Made by a program: the position numbers and the translations under genes. The notes under the pieces were generated by a model. It was given only the letters and a program-made list of their open reading frames with translations. It searched no databases and was not told the DNA's origin. A stretch of DNA of 64,000 nt from Nitrospira sp. Ga0074138 (GTDB lineage Bacteria; Nitrospirota; Nitrospiria; Nitrospirales; Nitrospiraceae): positions 88,672-152,671 of the forward strand of contig LNDU01000055.1 of NCBI GenBank assembly GCA_001464735.1, written 5' to 3'. Of the stretch, positions 35,633-44,601 are shown piece by piece (position 1 is the stretch's first letter; every line of letters begins with the position of its first letter).

Positions 35633-35770
35633 CGCCACCGCCAGCTCTCCCTCGAGTCACCCTGCCATTTCCTTCACGTCCTTCGGTTTGACAAAGAAGA
35701 AGCCCCTTATTACAGTCTTCCTCGTTCTCCTGCCATTGGGAATATGTGTGTGGCCTAGGCCATTAAGGAG

Positions 35771-37474
35771 ATGGGGATGAAGTCTAAGCTCTGGGTTTTT
35801 TCTCAAGTTGATCCCATCCAACGCGGCCTCTTGTCAAAGGCCTTGTCGATCTCCTCGGCGACTGCCTCGTTGTTAATCAATCGGGGTGTGATGAACGTGG
35901 ACCAGGCGACAGCCTGGATGTCTCCCCTCCGAACTCATGATCCTTTCTTAATTCCCGACATGGAACGGGCGGTTGACCGTCTGCATCAGGCCATGCAACG
36001 TCGTGAAGTCGTCTGCTTTTACGGTGATTACGATGTGGATGGCATGTCCGCCACAAGCATTTATCTGTCATTCTTCCGTGGGCTCGGTGCCGAAGTCCGA
36101 GCCTATGTTCCTCATCGTCTGCGCGAAGGGTATGGACTGAATGAGAGTGCGATTCGGACCTTGGCGGAGGAGGGTGTCTCTCTCCTAGTGACGTCCGATT
36201 GCGGGACCACGTCGCATCATGAAATTAGCCTCGCCAATCAACTGGGGATCGACGTGGTCGTGACCGATCACCATCAAAGCGATATGGAAATGCCACCTGC
36301 GTTGGCGGTGATGAATCCGCATCGGCCCGAAGCTCGGTATCCTTTTCGCGGACTCTGCTCCGGTGGTCTGGCCTATAAGGTGGCGCAGGCGTATGAGATG
36401 AAATACGGCTCCGGTTCGGTGCCTTTGGAGTCGCTCTTGGATTTGGTCGCGCTTGCCACGATCGCTGACGTGGTTCCGCTACAAGACGAAAATCGACTAT
36501 TCGTTCGAGAAGGACTGGCTCATCTTTCGCGCGGCGCCCGCTGCGGCCTGCGGGCCTTGAAGCAGGTTGCGGGTATTAGTCGTAAATGCACAGCGGAGAC
36601 CATCGCGTTTAAACTTGGGCCTCGGCTCAATGCCGCAGGGCGCTTAGATGAAGCGATCAAAGGGGTCAGACTTCTGACGACGGAATCTGAACAGGAAGCC
36701 AAAGAGTTGGCTGAAGAGCTTGAGCAGTTGAATCGAGCCCGCCGTGAACTTGAGGCTGATATTGTGGAGCAAGCCGTAACGCAGGTGGAATCACGAGAGT
36801 TGCCGGGCGGCATTGTGCTGTATGCACGAGGATGGCATCTCGGGGTCGTTGGCATCGTCGCGGCCCGCATCATGGAGCGCTTTCATCGTCCGACGGTCGT
36901 TATTGCCGTGAATGAAGAGGGCATCGGGAAGGGATCGGCTCGGACTGTGCCAGGGTTCGACCTCTACCAAGCATTAGCCGGTTGTCGAGACCTCCTCATG
37001 GCGTTCGGTGGCCATCCCAGCGCAGCTGGGGTTACGATTCAGGAGGGTCGGCTGCCGGAATTTGCCGAGCGTTTTTCCGCAATGGCCGAGACGTGGATCC
37101 GGAATGCTCACAGTGTTCCCATGCTGCATCTGGATTCTGAGCTGCGCTTGGCCGAGGTCACGCTACAGCTGATTCGTGAAATCGGGACGCTGCATCCATT
37201 CGGTGCAGGGAATCCCGAGCCGACGTTTGCCGTCAGGGGTCTGAACGTCCTCAATGCTCGTGTAGTCGGAGAGAAACATTTGAAGATGACTGTTCGCCAG
37301 GGTGGATCTCTGCCGTTTGATAGTATTGGATTTGGGATGAAATCCTTGGAAGATCATGGATTGTCTCTAAGGACGCCCATCGACGTCGCCTTTACGCCGG
37401 AACTGAATCACTGGAACGGCCATGATCGGATTCAGTTGCGTATCCGAGACATACGAGCGGCAGGGTGCGAATAG
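35771..37474 (+). CDS. recJ: Single-stranded-DNA exonuclease RecJ
   Basis: The 567-residue protein contains the DHH-phosphoesterase motifs: VCFYGDYDVDGMSATSIYLS near residue 80, LLVTSDCGTTSHHE, VVVTDHHQ (the DHH motif) and, in the DHHA1 domain, LMAFGGHPSAAGVTIQ. An OB-fold-type C-terminal domain follows. RecJ degrades single-stranded DNA 5' to 3' in repair. The start may be ATG 35771 or 35777. The next gene starts 6 bases after the stop, so the pair forms an operon. Confidence 0.94.
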   Translation: MGMKSKLWVFSQVDPIQRGLLSKALSISSATASLLINRGVMNVDQATAWMSPLRTHDPFLIPDMERAVDRLHQAMQRREVVCFYGDYDVDGMSATSIYLSFFRGLGAEVRAYVPHRLREGYGLNESAIRTLAEEGVSLLVTSDCGTTSHHEISLANQLGIDVVVTDHHQSDMEMPPALAVMNPHRPEARYPFRGLCSGGLAYKVAQAYEMKYGSGSVPLESLLDLVALATIADVVPLQDENRLFVREGLAHLSRGARCGLRALKQVAGISRKCTAETIAFKLGPRLNAAGRLDEAIKGVRLLTTESEQEAKELAEELEQLNRARRELEADIVEQAVTQVESRELPGGIVLYARGWHLGVVGIVAARIMERFHRPTVVIAVNEEGIGKGSARTVPGFDLYQALAGCRDLLMAFGGHPSAAGVTIQEGRLPEFAERFSAMAETWIRNAHSVPMLHLDSELRLAEVTLQLIREIGTLHPFGAGNPEPTFAVRGLNVLNARVVGEKHLKMTVRQGGSLPFDSIGFGMKSLEDHGLSLRTPIDVAFTPELNHWNGHDRIQLRIRDIRAAGCE

Positions 37475-37480
37475 CAGATC

Positions 37481-39658
37481 ATGTATGAAACGGTGACCGA
37501 TATCGATCAGTTGCTGGATCGCCTACAAGCCTATCAGCCCGATGCTGATCTCGGCATGGTGCGAAAGGCGTATGCGTTTTCGGCGAAGGCGCATGAAGGA
37601 CAAACGCGTCGTTCTGGAGAACCCTATGTGAAGCATCCGGTCGCGGTGGCCGGCGTCTTGACCTCTCTGAAAACCGACGTGACGGCGATCGTGGCCGGGC
37701 TTCTGCACGATACGCTGGAAGATACGGTGGCCACGACCGATGAACTAGAGCGTGAATTCGGGAAGGAAGTGGTCCATCTCGTCGACGGAGTGACGAAGAT
37801 CGGGAAAATTACGTTTCGCAGTTCTGAGGAAAAGCAGGCAGAAAACTTCCGCAAAATGGTGCTCTCGATGGCGGATGACATTCGCGTCGTGATCATCAAA
37901 TTGGCCGATCGGCTCCACAATATGCGAACCCTTGAGCACCTGAAAGAGAGTAAGCGGCTGGAAATCGCACAGGAGACGTTGGAGATCTATGCGCCTTTGG
38001 CCAACCGTATCGGAATCGGGTGGGTGAAGAATGAACTGGAAGATTTGTGTCTGAAGCACCTCAAGCCGGAGGCCTACGAAATCCTGCGCGTGTCCGTGGC
38101 GAAACGCGACGAAGACCGGCAGCAGTATATCCAGGAGGTACAAGCCTTTGTTGAGAAGGCGCTGGCGGAGAATGGGTTGGTCGGAGCCGTGCACGGAAGG
38201 CCAAAGCACCTCTACGGCATCTATCAAAAAATGAAGAAGCAATCGATCTCGTTCGGGGAGGTCTACGATCTCACCGCCTTGCGAATAATTACTGACACGA
38301 AGATGAATTGCTACGCGCTCCTGGGTATCATCCATTCGTTGTGGCGACCGCTGCCGGGCCGCTTCAAGGACTACATTGCGATTCCCAAATCGAATCTCTA
38401 TCAATCTCTCCATACGACCGTGGTCGGGCCGAAGGGCGAACACGTCGAGTTCCAGATCCGTACGGAAGAAATGCATCGTGTGGCCGAGTACGGAATCGCA
38501 GCGCATTGGAAGTATAAGGAACAAGGGAGGGTGCACGATAAAGACAGCAAGGCCTTCGGATGGCTGAGACAATTCATCGAATGGCAGAAGGATCTGCCTG
38601 ATAATCGTCAATTCATGGATTCCGTGAAACTTGAGTTGTTTCACGACGTGGTCTATGTCTTTACCCCGAAGGGAATCGTCAAAGAGCTCCCGAAAGGGGC
38701 CACGCCGGTAGACTTTGCGTATGCCATTCACACGGAAGTCGGTGATCATTGCGTCGGGGCCAAGGTCAATGGGAAGATCGTTTCGCTGAAGCATGAGGTG
38801 ACGAGCGGCGACACCATCGAAATTCTGACCTCCTCCAACCAGACTCCGCACAGGGATTGGCTCAAGTTCGTGCGGACCTCACGGGCCAAAACCAAGATTA
38901 AACATTGGATCAAGATAGAGGAACAGAAGCGGAGCTTGGAAATCGGGTGGCGTTTGCTTGAGGCAGAGATTCGTCGGCATGGGTTGCCCCCCTCGCAGGT
39001 CTTTAAGTCGGCTGCGCTGCTCGATGTCGCGAAACAGGAAGGCTACGCCACAGTTGACGAGTTGGCCGCTGCGGTGGGGTTCGGCCACGTTGCGACGGCT
39101 CAAGTCGTCGGACGGTTGGTGGCTCCGACATCGTCGGGAACGTCCATTCAACCCGACCCGGTCAGCGTTCCAAAAGTCATCGGTGCGAGAGGGGTAGAGC
39201 CGGGCGTCCAGGTCAAGGGTGGCCGCGATCTGTTGATGCAGCTGTCGCGATGCTGCAATCCTGTTCCCGGCGACAAGATCTTGGGGTACATCACGCGCGG
39301 AAGAGGCCTCACGATCCATTCGGTCGATTGTCCAAATCTCGGAGCCTTGGACTATGATCGAGAGCGTCTGGTGGAAGTGGAGTGGGATACTGCCACGTCG
39401 AGTCAACACGCGGTTAAAATCGCGGTCATCGCGGAAGATAAGACGGGAGTGCTGGCGAATGTGTCATCGGCTATCGCTGAATGTGATGCGAATATCAGCC
39501 GTGCCGAGATTATAACCAGAGAAGATCGGAAGGCCGAGTTGGATTTCGTGGTGGAGATTGCCGACACGAGTCATCTCAACCGAGTGCTCAAAGCCGTTGA
39601 ACGTGTGGAGGGTGTCCTTACGGCTAAGCGGCTGAGATCTTGGCGGGAAAAATCATGA
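37481..39658 (+). CDS. spoT: Bifunctional (p)ppGpp synthetase/hydrolase, RelA/SpoT family
   Basis: The 725-residue protein has the full domain order. The HD hydrolase domain carries HPVAVAGVL and GLLHDTLEDT (intact HDxxED, so hydrolysis is expected). The synthetase domain reads VYDLTALRIITDTKMNCYAL. The TGS domain starts VYVFTPKGIVKELPKGAT, and a C-terminal zinc-finger-like segment (LSRCCNPVPGD) and ACT domain follow. It should be the single Rel enzyme of this organism, adjusting growth to starvation. It is tightly coupled to recJ. Confidence 0.95.
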   Translation: MYETVTDIDQLLDRLQAYQPDADLGMVRKAYAFSAKAHEGQTRRSGEPYVKHPVAVAGVLTSLKTDVTAIVAGLLHDTLEDTVATTDELEREFGKEVVHLVDGVTKIGKITFRSSEEKQAENFRKMVLSMADDIRVVIIKLADRLHNMRTLEHLKESKRLEIAQETLEIYAPLANRIGIGWVKNELEDLCLKHLKPEAYEILRVSVAKRDEDRQQYIQEVQAFVEKALAENGLVGAVHGRPKHLYGIYQKMKKQSISFGEVYDLTALRIITDTKMNCYALLGIIHSLWRPLPGRFKDYIAIPKSNLYQSLHTTVVGPKGEHVEFQIRTEEMHRVAEYGIAAHWKYKEQGRVHDKDSKAFGWLRQFIEWQKDLPDNRQFMDSVKLELFHDVVYVFTPKGIVKELPKGATPVDFAYAIHTEVGDHCVGAKVNGKIVSLKHEVTSGDTIEILTSSNQTPHRDWLKFVRTSRAKTKIKHWIKIEEQKRSLEIGWRLLEAEIRRHGLPPSQVFKSAALLDVAKQEGYATVDELAAAVGFGHVATAQVVGRLVAPTSSGTSIQPDPVSVPKVIGARGVEPGVQVKGGRDLLMQLSRCCNPVPGDKILGYITRGRGLTIHSVDCPNLGALDYDRERLVEVEWDTATSSQHAVKIAVIAEDKTGVLANVSSAIAECDANISRAEIITREDRKAELDFVVEIADTSHLNRVLKAVERVEGVLTAKRLRSWREKS

Positions 39659-39681
39659 TCGATGGTGTGCGGGGGCAGGCG

Positions 39682-40158
39682 TCAAGGCTGGCCGAACTGC
39701 AGTTTTGATCCTTTTTCGATCTTGTACCCGTCAACCGTCCCGCCCGCAATTTCGAGGACGTACATCGCGTCATCACTGTTCGGGCGATACTGAGGACAGG
39801 AATCATCGCTCTTCGTGCAAATCGGGACATTCCGTTCGATATGCGTCACCCGTTGTTTGCCGTCGATCCAAATGAGATCGAGCGCGATCTTGGTATTCTT
39901 CATCCAGAATGTCCAGGCCTGGGGTTGGCTGAAGAAAAAGAGCATTCCGTGGTCCTTCTTGAGGTGGTCCCGGTACATGAGTCCGACGGAGCGTTTTAGC
40001 GGTGTGTCGGCGATTTCGGCCTTGATGGTGGTCCCGGAAGGAGTGTGAATCGACGCGAGTTCAGCTCCGGCGGCCCTGGCCACCCACCTATCATCGGTTA
40101 CGAATCCGCCTGTGATCACGGCAGAGAGAGCAAGCCAGGTAGAGAATCTCCAGTGCAT
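39682..40158 (-). CDS. DUF192-family exported protein
   Basis: From ATG 40158 the 158 residues start with a signal segment (WLALSAVITGGFVTDDRWVARAAGA, shortened in the mature protein) and continue with the DUF192 core: KAEIADTPLKRSVGLMYRDH, GMLFFFSQPQAWTFWMKNTK and ALDLIWIDGKQRVTHIE. This family of small beta-proteins is widespread and functionally undefined. It converges on the spoT gene. A longer open frame to 40515 is not credible as it overlaps the plus-strand gene at 40300. Confidence 0.85.
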   Translation of the reverse strand: MHWRFSTWLALSAVITGGFVTDDRWVARAAGAELASIHTPSGTTIKAEIADTPLKRSVGLMYRDHLKKDHGMLFFFSQPQAWTFWMKNTKIALDLIWIDGKQRVTHIERNVPICTKSDDSCPQYRPNSDDAMYVLEIAGGTVDGYKIEKGSKLQFGQP

Positions 40159-40299
40159 CAGGGCATCGTAATGATCGGCTCTCTGGCAGTCAAGAAGGCT
40201 ATCTTCTTGAAGTGTTGGCGGGAGGACATTTGGTTTCCGTAATCTTGCAATTCTCTCGCCGCTTGTGCCATCCTCGCCCGGTCTGACTGAGAGGAAACC

Positions 40300-40485
40300 A
40301 TGCAAGAAAAGCGTCGAGTGCTCTATAAAAAAGGCGTGTTCGTCTGTCCTACCTGCCGTCAGTCTTATGTGCAGGAAAAGTGGATCGAGGAGTGGCGAAT
40401 CCGGTGCCACCGTTGTACCTACCGTGGAACGTTGACGGAAGTGTCGGTTGAAGAGCATATGGAAGAAGAGACGTTTCGGCACTAA
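40300..40485 (+). CDS. Small zinc-ribbon protein
   Basis: The 61 residues contain two CxxC pairs, FVCPTCRQSY and RIRCHRCTYRG, spaced 19 residues apart, a standard zinc ribbon. The flanks are charged (MQEKRRVLYKKG, EEHMEEETFRH). A gagaggaaacc site precedes the ATG. It could bind RNA or a polymerase, but nothing specific can be said. Confidence 0.7.
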   Translation: MQEKRRVLYKKGVFVCPTCRQSYVQEKWIEEWRIRCHRCTYRGTLTEVSVEEHMEEETFRH

Positions 40486-40521
40486 GGCCTCTCGCTTCTC
40501 TTCCATCCACCTCATAACATC

Positions 40522-41163
40522 GTGTCATCGCGCCTCATGCAGATCTTTCTCCTCGGTGAATCACGGCATCTCCTGGCCGTCGCTTTCATGTTGGTCGCTC
40601 TTTGCACTGGCTGCGTGTCGCAGTCTTGGGCCGACGAAGCCTCGCTCTCAATCAAGGTTCTCGTTACCTACCACTCACTCTCGGGAAATACCGAGCGCAT
40701 GGCGGAGGCCGTGGCGGCCGGGGCAAAATCGGCTCCAGCTACGCAGGTCATCCTTAAACGCGTCGCGCACGTAACTGCAGACGATCTGTTGTCTGCCGAC
40801 GCAGTCGTCGTCGGGTCACCTGTCTATTGGTCGAACATGTCAGGGGAGGTGAAGACCTTCTTCGATAACTGGCAGTTCAAGTTCGGGGTCTTTCCAGAAT
40901 TCAAGATGAAAAACAAGGTTGGGGCGGCCTTCGCCACGGGAGGGCAAATCTCGAGCGGGAAAGAAGTGACGATGTTGACCATTCTTGCCGCGATGCTGGG
41001 AAATCAAATGATTGTGGTGAGTGGCGGTGGTGCATTTGGAGCGTCGGCGACCACAGAAGGTGAGAGCCCTGGGATTGATAAGACCGAACTTGCTGAGGCA
41101 AAAGCGCTAGGTGTGCGAGTAGCTGAGGTGACCAGGCTCATCAAGGCCGCAACTCTACGTTGA
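40522..41163 (+). CDS. Exported flavodoxin-like/NADPH-dependent FMN reductase-like protein
   Basis: The protein (213 residues from GTG 40522, or 208 from ATG 40537) carries the flavodoxin phosphate loop YHSLSGNTERMAEAVAAG and the second flavin loop VVGSPVYWSNMSGEVKTFFDN, as in WrbA-type quinone reductases. Unusually it starts with an export signal whose hydrophobic stretch ends in LCTGC, a lipobox. Flavodoxin-fold proteins are normally cytoplasmic because FMN and NAD(P)H are there. It may be a periplasmic redox lipoprotein. Confidence 0.82.
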   Translation: MSSRLMQIFLLGESRHLLAVAFMLVALCTGCVSQSWADEASLSIKVLVTYHSLSGNTERMAEAVAAGAKSAPATQVILKRVAHVTADDLLSADAVVVGSPVYWSNMSGEVKTFFDNWQFKFGVFPEFKMKNKVGAAFATGGQISSGKEVTMLTILAAMLGNQMIVVSGGGAFGASATTEGESPGIDKTELAEAKALGVRVAEVTRLIKAATLR

Positions 41164-41207
41164 GGTGGCTCGTACACATGTGGGGAAAGACCGTGGTGGG
41201 GGGGCGA

Positions 41208-41405
41208 CTAGCGCTCTACTGAGCTGGTCGAGGCTCCCTGGACAGCAATCTCGACAAACGCGTGGATGTTCTTGGTGCAACGGCCGCAATTTCCACTTTG
41301 CTTGAGGCCGAACTTGGACTTGAGCTGACAGGGCATCACACATCCTGCTCGTCCGGCTTCCCGAACATCGGCTTCAGTGATCCCTTGGCACAAGCACAGG
41401 TACAT
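41208..41405 (-). CDS. bfd: BFD-type [2Fe-2S] ferredoxin
   Basis: The 65 residues begin MYLCLCQGITEADVREA and end the cluster motif with GNCGRCTKNIHAFV, giving the C-x-C ... C-x2-C pattern of bacterioferritin-associated ferredoxin. Bfd releases iron from bacterioferritin when iron is scarce. A near-consensus Fur box (41423-41441) lies 18 bases before the start, so the gene should be switched on under iron limitation. No bacterioferritin gene is in the window. Confidence 0.88.
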   Translation of the reverse strand: MYLCLCQGITEADVREAGRAGCVMPCQLKSKFGLKQSGNCGRCTKNIHAFVEIAVQGASTSSVER

Positions 41406-41422
41406 GTGTTTCTTCCTTGAGC

Positions 41423-41441
41423 GATTATGAGAAGCATTATC
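41423..41441 (-). promoter_or_regulatory. Fur box upstream of bfd
   Basis: Read on the minus strand the 19 bases are GATAATGcTtcTCATaATC, matching 15 of 19 positions of the consensus GATAATGATAATCATTATC with the palindromic halves preserved. It is immediately upstream of bfd, a typical Fur target. Confidence 0.7.
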
Positions 41442-41577
41442 AGTATGCCACAGGGTTAGTATTCTGTCAACCCATGAATCAGTGATGGGGTAGGCATGAA
41501 CAACGCTTGTTTTTCATGGACCGGTGAGAAAAATGGTCAAGGCAGGATAGAAGCAACCCGGTAGGTGCAACGCCATC

Positions 41578-42159
41578 ATGTCCCTACGTGCCATTGCGTT
41601 CAATAAACCCTACGGGGTGCTGCCGTGCTTCACCGATTCCAAAGGGAGACCGACACTGGCCAATTACATTGCGGTACCTGGTGTTTATGCCGCGGGGCGT
41701 CTTGATCAGGATAGTGAAGGGCTGATGATTTTGACCGCTGATGGCGCGCTCGCGCATCGGATTACTGATCCTCAACACAAATTACTGAAAGTCTATCGGG
41801 TGCAGGTCGAGCGCATTCCCGACGACCGGGCCATAGCACGGCTAAGTAAGGGCGTGGTGCTCGCTGGAAAACAAACGAGGCCTGCGCAGGTACGGCTCTT
41901 GGCTCAGGAACCGATCCTGCCCGAGCGGCCCGTGCCTATCAGGTTTCGAAAAAACGTTCCAACGGCGTGGATGGAAATCACGATCAGTGAAGGGATGAAC
42001 CGTCAGGTTCGCCGGATGACAGCGGCGATAGGCCATCCCACATTGCGGTTGGTGCGTATCGCCATAGGACCGATTCGCCTGGGCGACCTCAACCTGGGTG
42101 AATGGCGAGCCTTGGAGGAGGATGAAATCAAGTCTATCAACCAACTGAGCAATCTGTGA
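41578..42159 (+). CDS. rluE: 23S rRNA pseudouridine synthase, RluE/RsuA type
   Basis: The 193 residues lack an S4 domain and begin with FNKPYGVLPCFTDSKGR. The catalytic block is YAAGRLDQDSEGLMILTADG, with the essential aspartate in GRLDQDSEG, followed by KVYRVQVE and EGMNRQVRRMTAAIGHPTLR, all standard for the RsuA/RluE group. It isomerises a uridine in 23S rRNA; RluE acts at position 2457 in E. coli. The short size and the lack of an S4 domain favour RluE over RsuA or RluB. Confidence 0.88.
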   Translation: MSLRAIAFNKPYGVLPCFTDSKGRPTLANYIAVPGVYAAGRLDQDSEGLMILTADGALAHRITDPQHKLLKVYRVQVERIPDDRAIARLSKGVVLAGKQTRPAQVRLLAQEPILPERPVPIRFRKNVPTAWMEITISEGMNRQVRRMTAAIGHPTLRLVRIAIGPIRLGDLNLGEWRALEEDEIKSINQLSNL

Positions 42160-42318
42160 AAGATGACCTGACGTGCTCGCAATGACATGGTCAAAGCGAG
42201 ACTCCACCGTGCATGCCTTCTACAGCCACGCCTCGCCATATTCTGCAACGCGAATGTGAGAATGTAAGTAGTAAGTGAGGATTGGGGAGTGCTCCTGCGC
42301 AACCGTCAATCCAGCCGC

Positions 42319-44115
42319 TTACATCGTCCCTTCCAGCTGTTCCACCATCTCCCGGATCGTATCGAATCCTGATTGCCAGAAGGCCTCGGATGTCATGTCT
42401 ACATTCACCTTGGCCAAAATCTCTTGAGGTGATTGCGATCCACCGGTGGCGAGCAAGTCCAGGTACTGTGGGACAAACGATTCCCCTTGCTCCTTGTACA
42501 TTCTGTATAGGGCCAAGACGAGTAGATTGCCAAAGCTGTAGGCGTAACAATAGAACGGACTAGCGAAGAGATGGGGAATCATAAGCCACTCCCATTGAAA
42601 CTCTTCTGGTACTTTCACGGCCTGACCAAATTGTTGCCGAAGTTCAGCCAAATACGCTTTGGCCAGTTGGTCTCCTGTCGCCCCTTCTCCCACCATTCGA
42701 TGCGCTGTTTGTTCGAAGCGAATGAAATAGGCCTGCCGCATCACGGTGGCGTAGATATCATCCAACTGGCTGAGGAGTAGGCCCTGTCGTATCGCCTTGT
42801 TTCGTTCGTTTGACATCAGCGCATCGGAAAGAATGCGTTCGCCGAAGACAGAAGCTGTCTCCGCCAAGGGGAGAGTTGAATGGAAGGTAAAGATCGAATG
42901 GGCTTTGGCCATCATTCCATGGACGGCATGGCCGAGCTCATGGGCCATGGTGGCGATGTCTCGGGCCTCGCCGGTGAAATTCAACATCACATACGGTGTC
43001 AGGCCGGGCGCCACGCTGTAGCAATAGGCGCCGCCTAGCTTGCCCGGACGTGTCGGCCCATCGATGCGCCGTTCCCTCAAGACCTGCTCGGCCAGATCTG
43101 CAAGCTGGGGAGAAAAGCCGCGATAGGCGCCCAGCACCATGCGGACGGCATCGGCATACGCATACTTCTTGGTGTCTGCACGATGGGGGGCATAAATATG
43201 GTACCGATTCATCGGGGATATCTTGCAGATCTTTGCTTTCAGTTTGAAGTAGGTTTGGAAGATCGCGACATTTTTGGCACAGGTCGCCAACAGCACCTCG
43301 ACCGCTTGGTCCGGCACATCATTGCCGAGATTGCGGGAGGCAATGGGAGAGGCAAACCCACGGAGTGCGATATTCTCAGCCTTCCAGTCATTCACGAGCG
43401 TCCGATACATCTCTCCGAGCAGGTCCCGTTGGCCCGAGAAGACACGATAGAGTTCTCTGTAGGCAGCCTGGCGGATTGATGCCTTTGGGTTCCGCACGTG
43501 GCTCATGAGTTCTTCGCGGTTCATGGTGCGGGTTTTCCCGCCGATTTTCATCGTGAATGTCAGTCCGTTGGTCACCACGTCATAGAGCGTATTGACCGCG
43601 CTCCGTCCAGTGACATTCTTGACATTGATGATCTTCTCCTCTGATTCAGAAAGTGTGTGAGGTGTATAGCGTCTGATGGTTTCCAGGTAGTACCGAAGGT
43701 CGCCGGCGTTGCTCATTAGCCGTGCCGCATTCTCCCGATCAACCCCCTGCCACCAGAGATCAAGAAAAAGCAGGCGATTGTTGACGCCGGTGAGCCGCTC
43801 CTCCACCTGCGCCTTAAACGATCGCGCGTGGGTGTTTTTGGTGTTTTCCGAAAACCAGAGGTAGGCGAATGCGCCAAGCCGGGCAGAACCTTCTGCGATC
43901 GATTCGGTGAGCTTCAGGATCGAGTGGAAATCAGCACTCGCCATTGTTGCCTGGAGTCGAGGACGAGACGACTCAACCTGCACGACCTGTGCATCCAGGG
44001 CCGCCAGATGTCGCGCTAAATCCTTCAGCGGGTTCTTAATGAGGTGAGTGAGATCCCAATGGTTGGATACAAGGGATGTGGAAGTCTTGTGTCGAACCGG
44101 ATGTCTAGCGGCCAT
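42319..44115 (-). CDS. pepF: Oligoendopeptidase F, M3 family
   Basis: From ATG 44115 the protein has 598 residues. The zinc site is MAHELGHAVHGMM (HExxH) with a downstream glutamate in PLAETASVFGE, as in M3 metallopeptidases; the region LNFTGEARDIATMAHELG is characteristic of PepF. It cuts peptides of about 7-17 residues in the cytoplasm. An upstream extension to 44169 has no ribosome binding site; the chosen start has cctgagaggag before it. Confidence 0.92.
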   Translation of the reverse strand: MAARHPVRHKTSTSLVSNHWDLTHLIKNPLKDLARHLAALDAQVVQVESSRPRLQATMASADFHSILKLTESIAEGSARLGAFAYLWFSENTKNTHARSFKAQVEERLTGVNNRLLFLDLWWQGVDRENAARLMSNAGDLRYYLETIRRYTPHTLSESEEKIINVKNVTGRSAVNTLYDVVTNGLTFTMKIGGKTRTMNREELMSHVRNPKASIRQAAYRELYRVFSGQRDLLGEMYRTLVNDWKAENIALRGFASPIASRNLGNDVPDQAVEVLLATCAKNVAIFQTYFKLKAKICKISPMNRYHIYAPHRADTKKYAYADAVRMVLGAYRGFSPQLADLAEQVLRERRIDGPTRPGKLGGAYCYSVAPGLTPYVMLNFTGEARDIATMAHELGHAVHGMMAKAHSIFTFHSTLPLAETASVFGERILSDALMSNERNKAIRQGLLLSQLDDIYATVMRQAYFIRFEQTAHRMVGEGATGDQLAKAYLAELRQQFGQAVKVPEEFQWEWLMIPHLFASPFYCYAYSFGNLLVLALYRMYKEQGESFVPQYLDLLATGGSQSPQEILAKVNVDMTSEAFWQSGFDTIREMVEQLEGTM

Positions 44116-44268
44116 GCCGAATCTCCTCTCAGGTAAGTTTTGTGCCGGGAACAGGCGGTAGTGTATCACCAGGCAACGCTGAGATTGGAGAAAATTGCCA
44201 GACTAAACAAGGTCGCTGCGTTGACAGGCCACGGCCATGGTGTAAGAATTCCCTGAGCGGAGAGAGGG

Positions 44269-44598
44269 ATGAACGATCACGAACTCCATCGCATTGTCCA
44301 GTATGTCACTGCCAGTACATCCTATGCCCGGGAGACCGTGGGGGACATTCTGCGCGTGGGTCTGAGGGAACTCTCTGCGCTCGCGACCCATTCAACTCGA
44401 TCATTTGATCGCGAGACGCTGCTCGAATATGTTTCCCAATGGACGATCAAGCAAACGGGACAGCCAGAACCGTTGGTGCGTGAGGTATTGGGATGTGCGG
44501 GCAGATGGTTGGATGAAGTGGCCGATGAACTGGCCAAGCGGCAACCTGAGCTGTCGGGCCTGTCCAGTCACGATGAGGGGGATTCGGGGGTCGCGTAA
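44269..44598 (+). CDS. Unknown 109-residue protein
   Basis: I do not recognise it. The product is mostly helical (RIVQYVTASTSYARETVGDI, VLGCAGRWLDEVADELAKRQ) with no signal peptide or cysteine cluster. gagcggagagagg precedes the ATG. It ends 3 bases before the next gene, so the two should be translated together. Confidence 0.65.
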   Translation: MNDHELHRIVQYVTASTSYARETVGDILRVGLRELSALATHSTRSFDRETLLEYVSQWTIKQTGQPEPLVREVLGCAGRWLDEVADELAKRQPELSGLSSHDEGDSGVA

Positions 44599-44601
44599 AC
44601 G

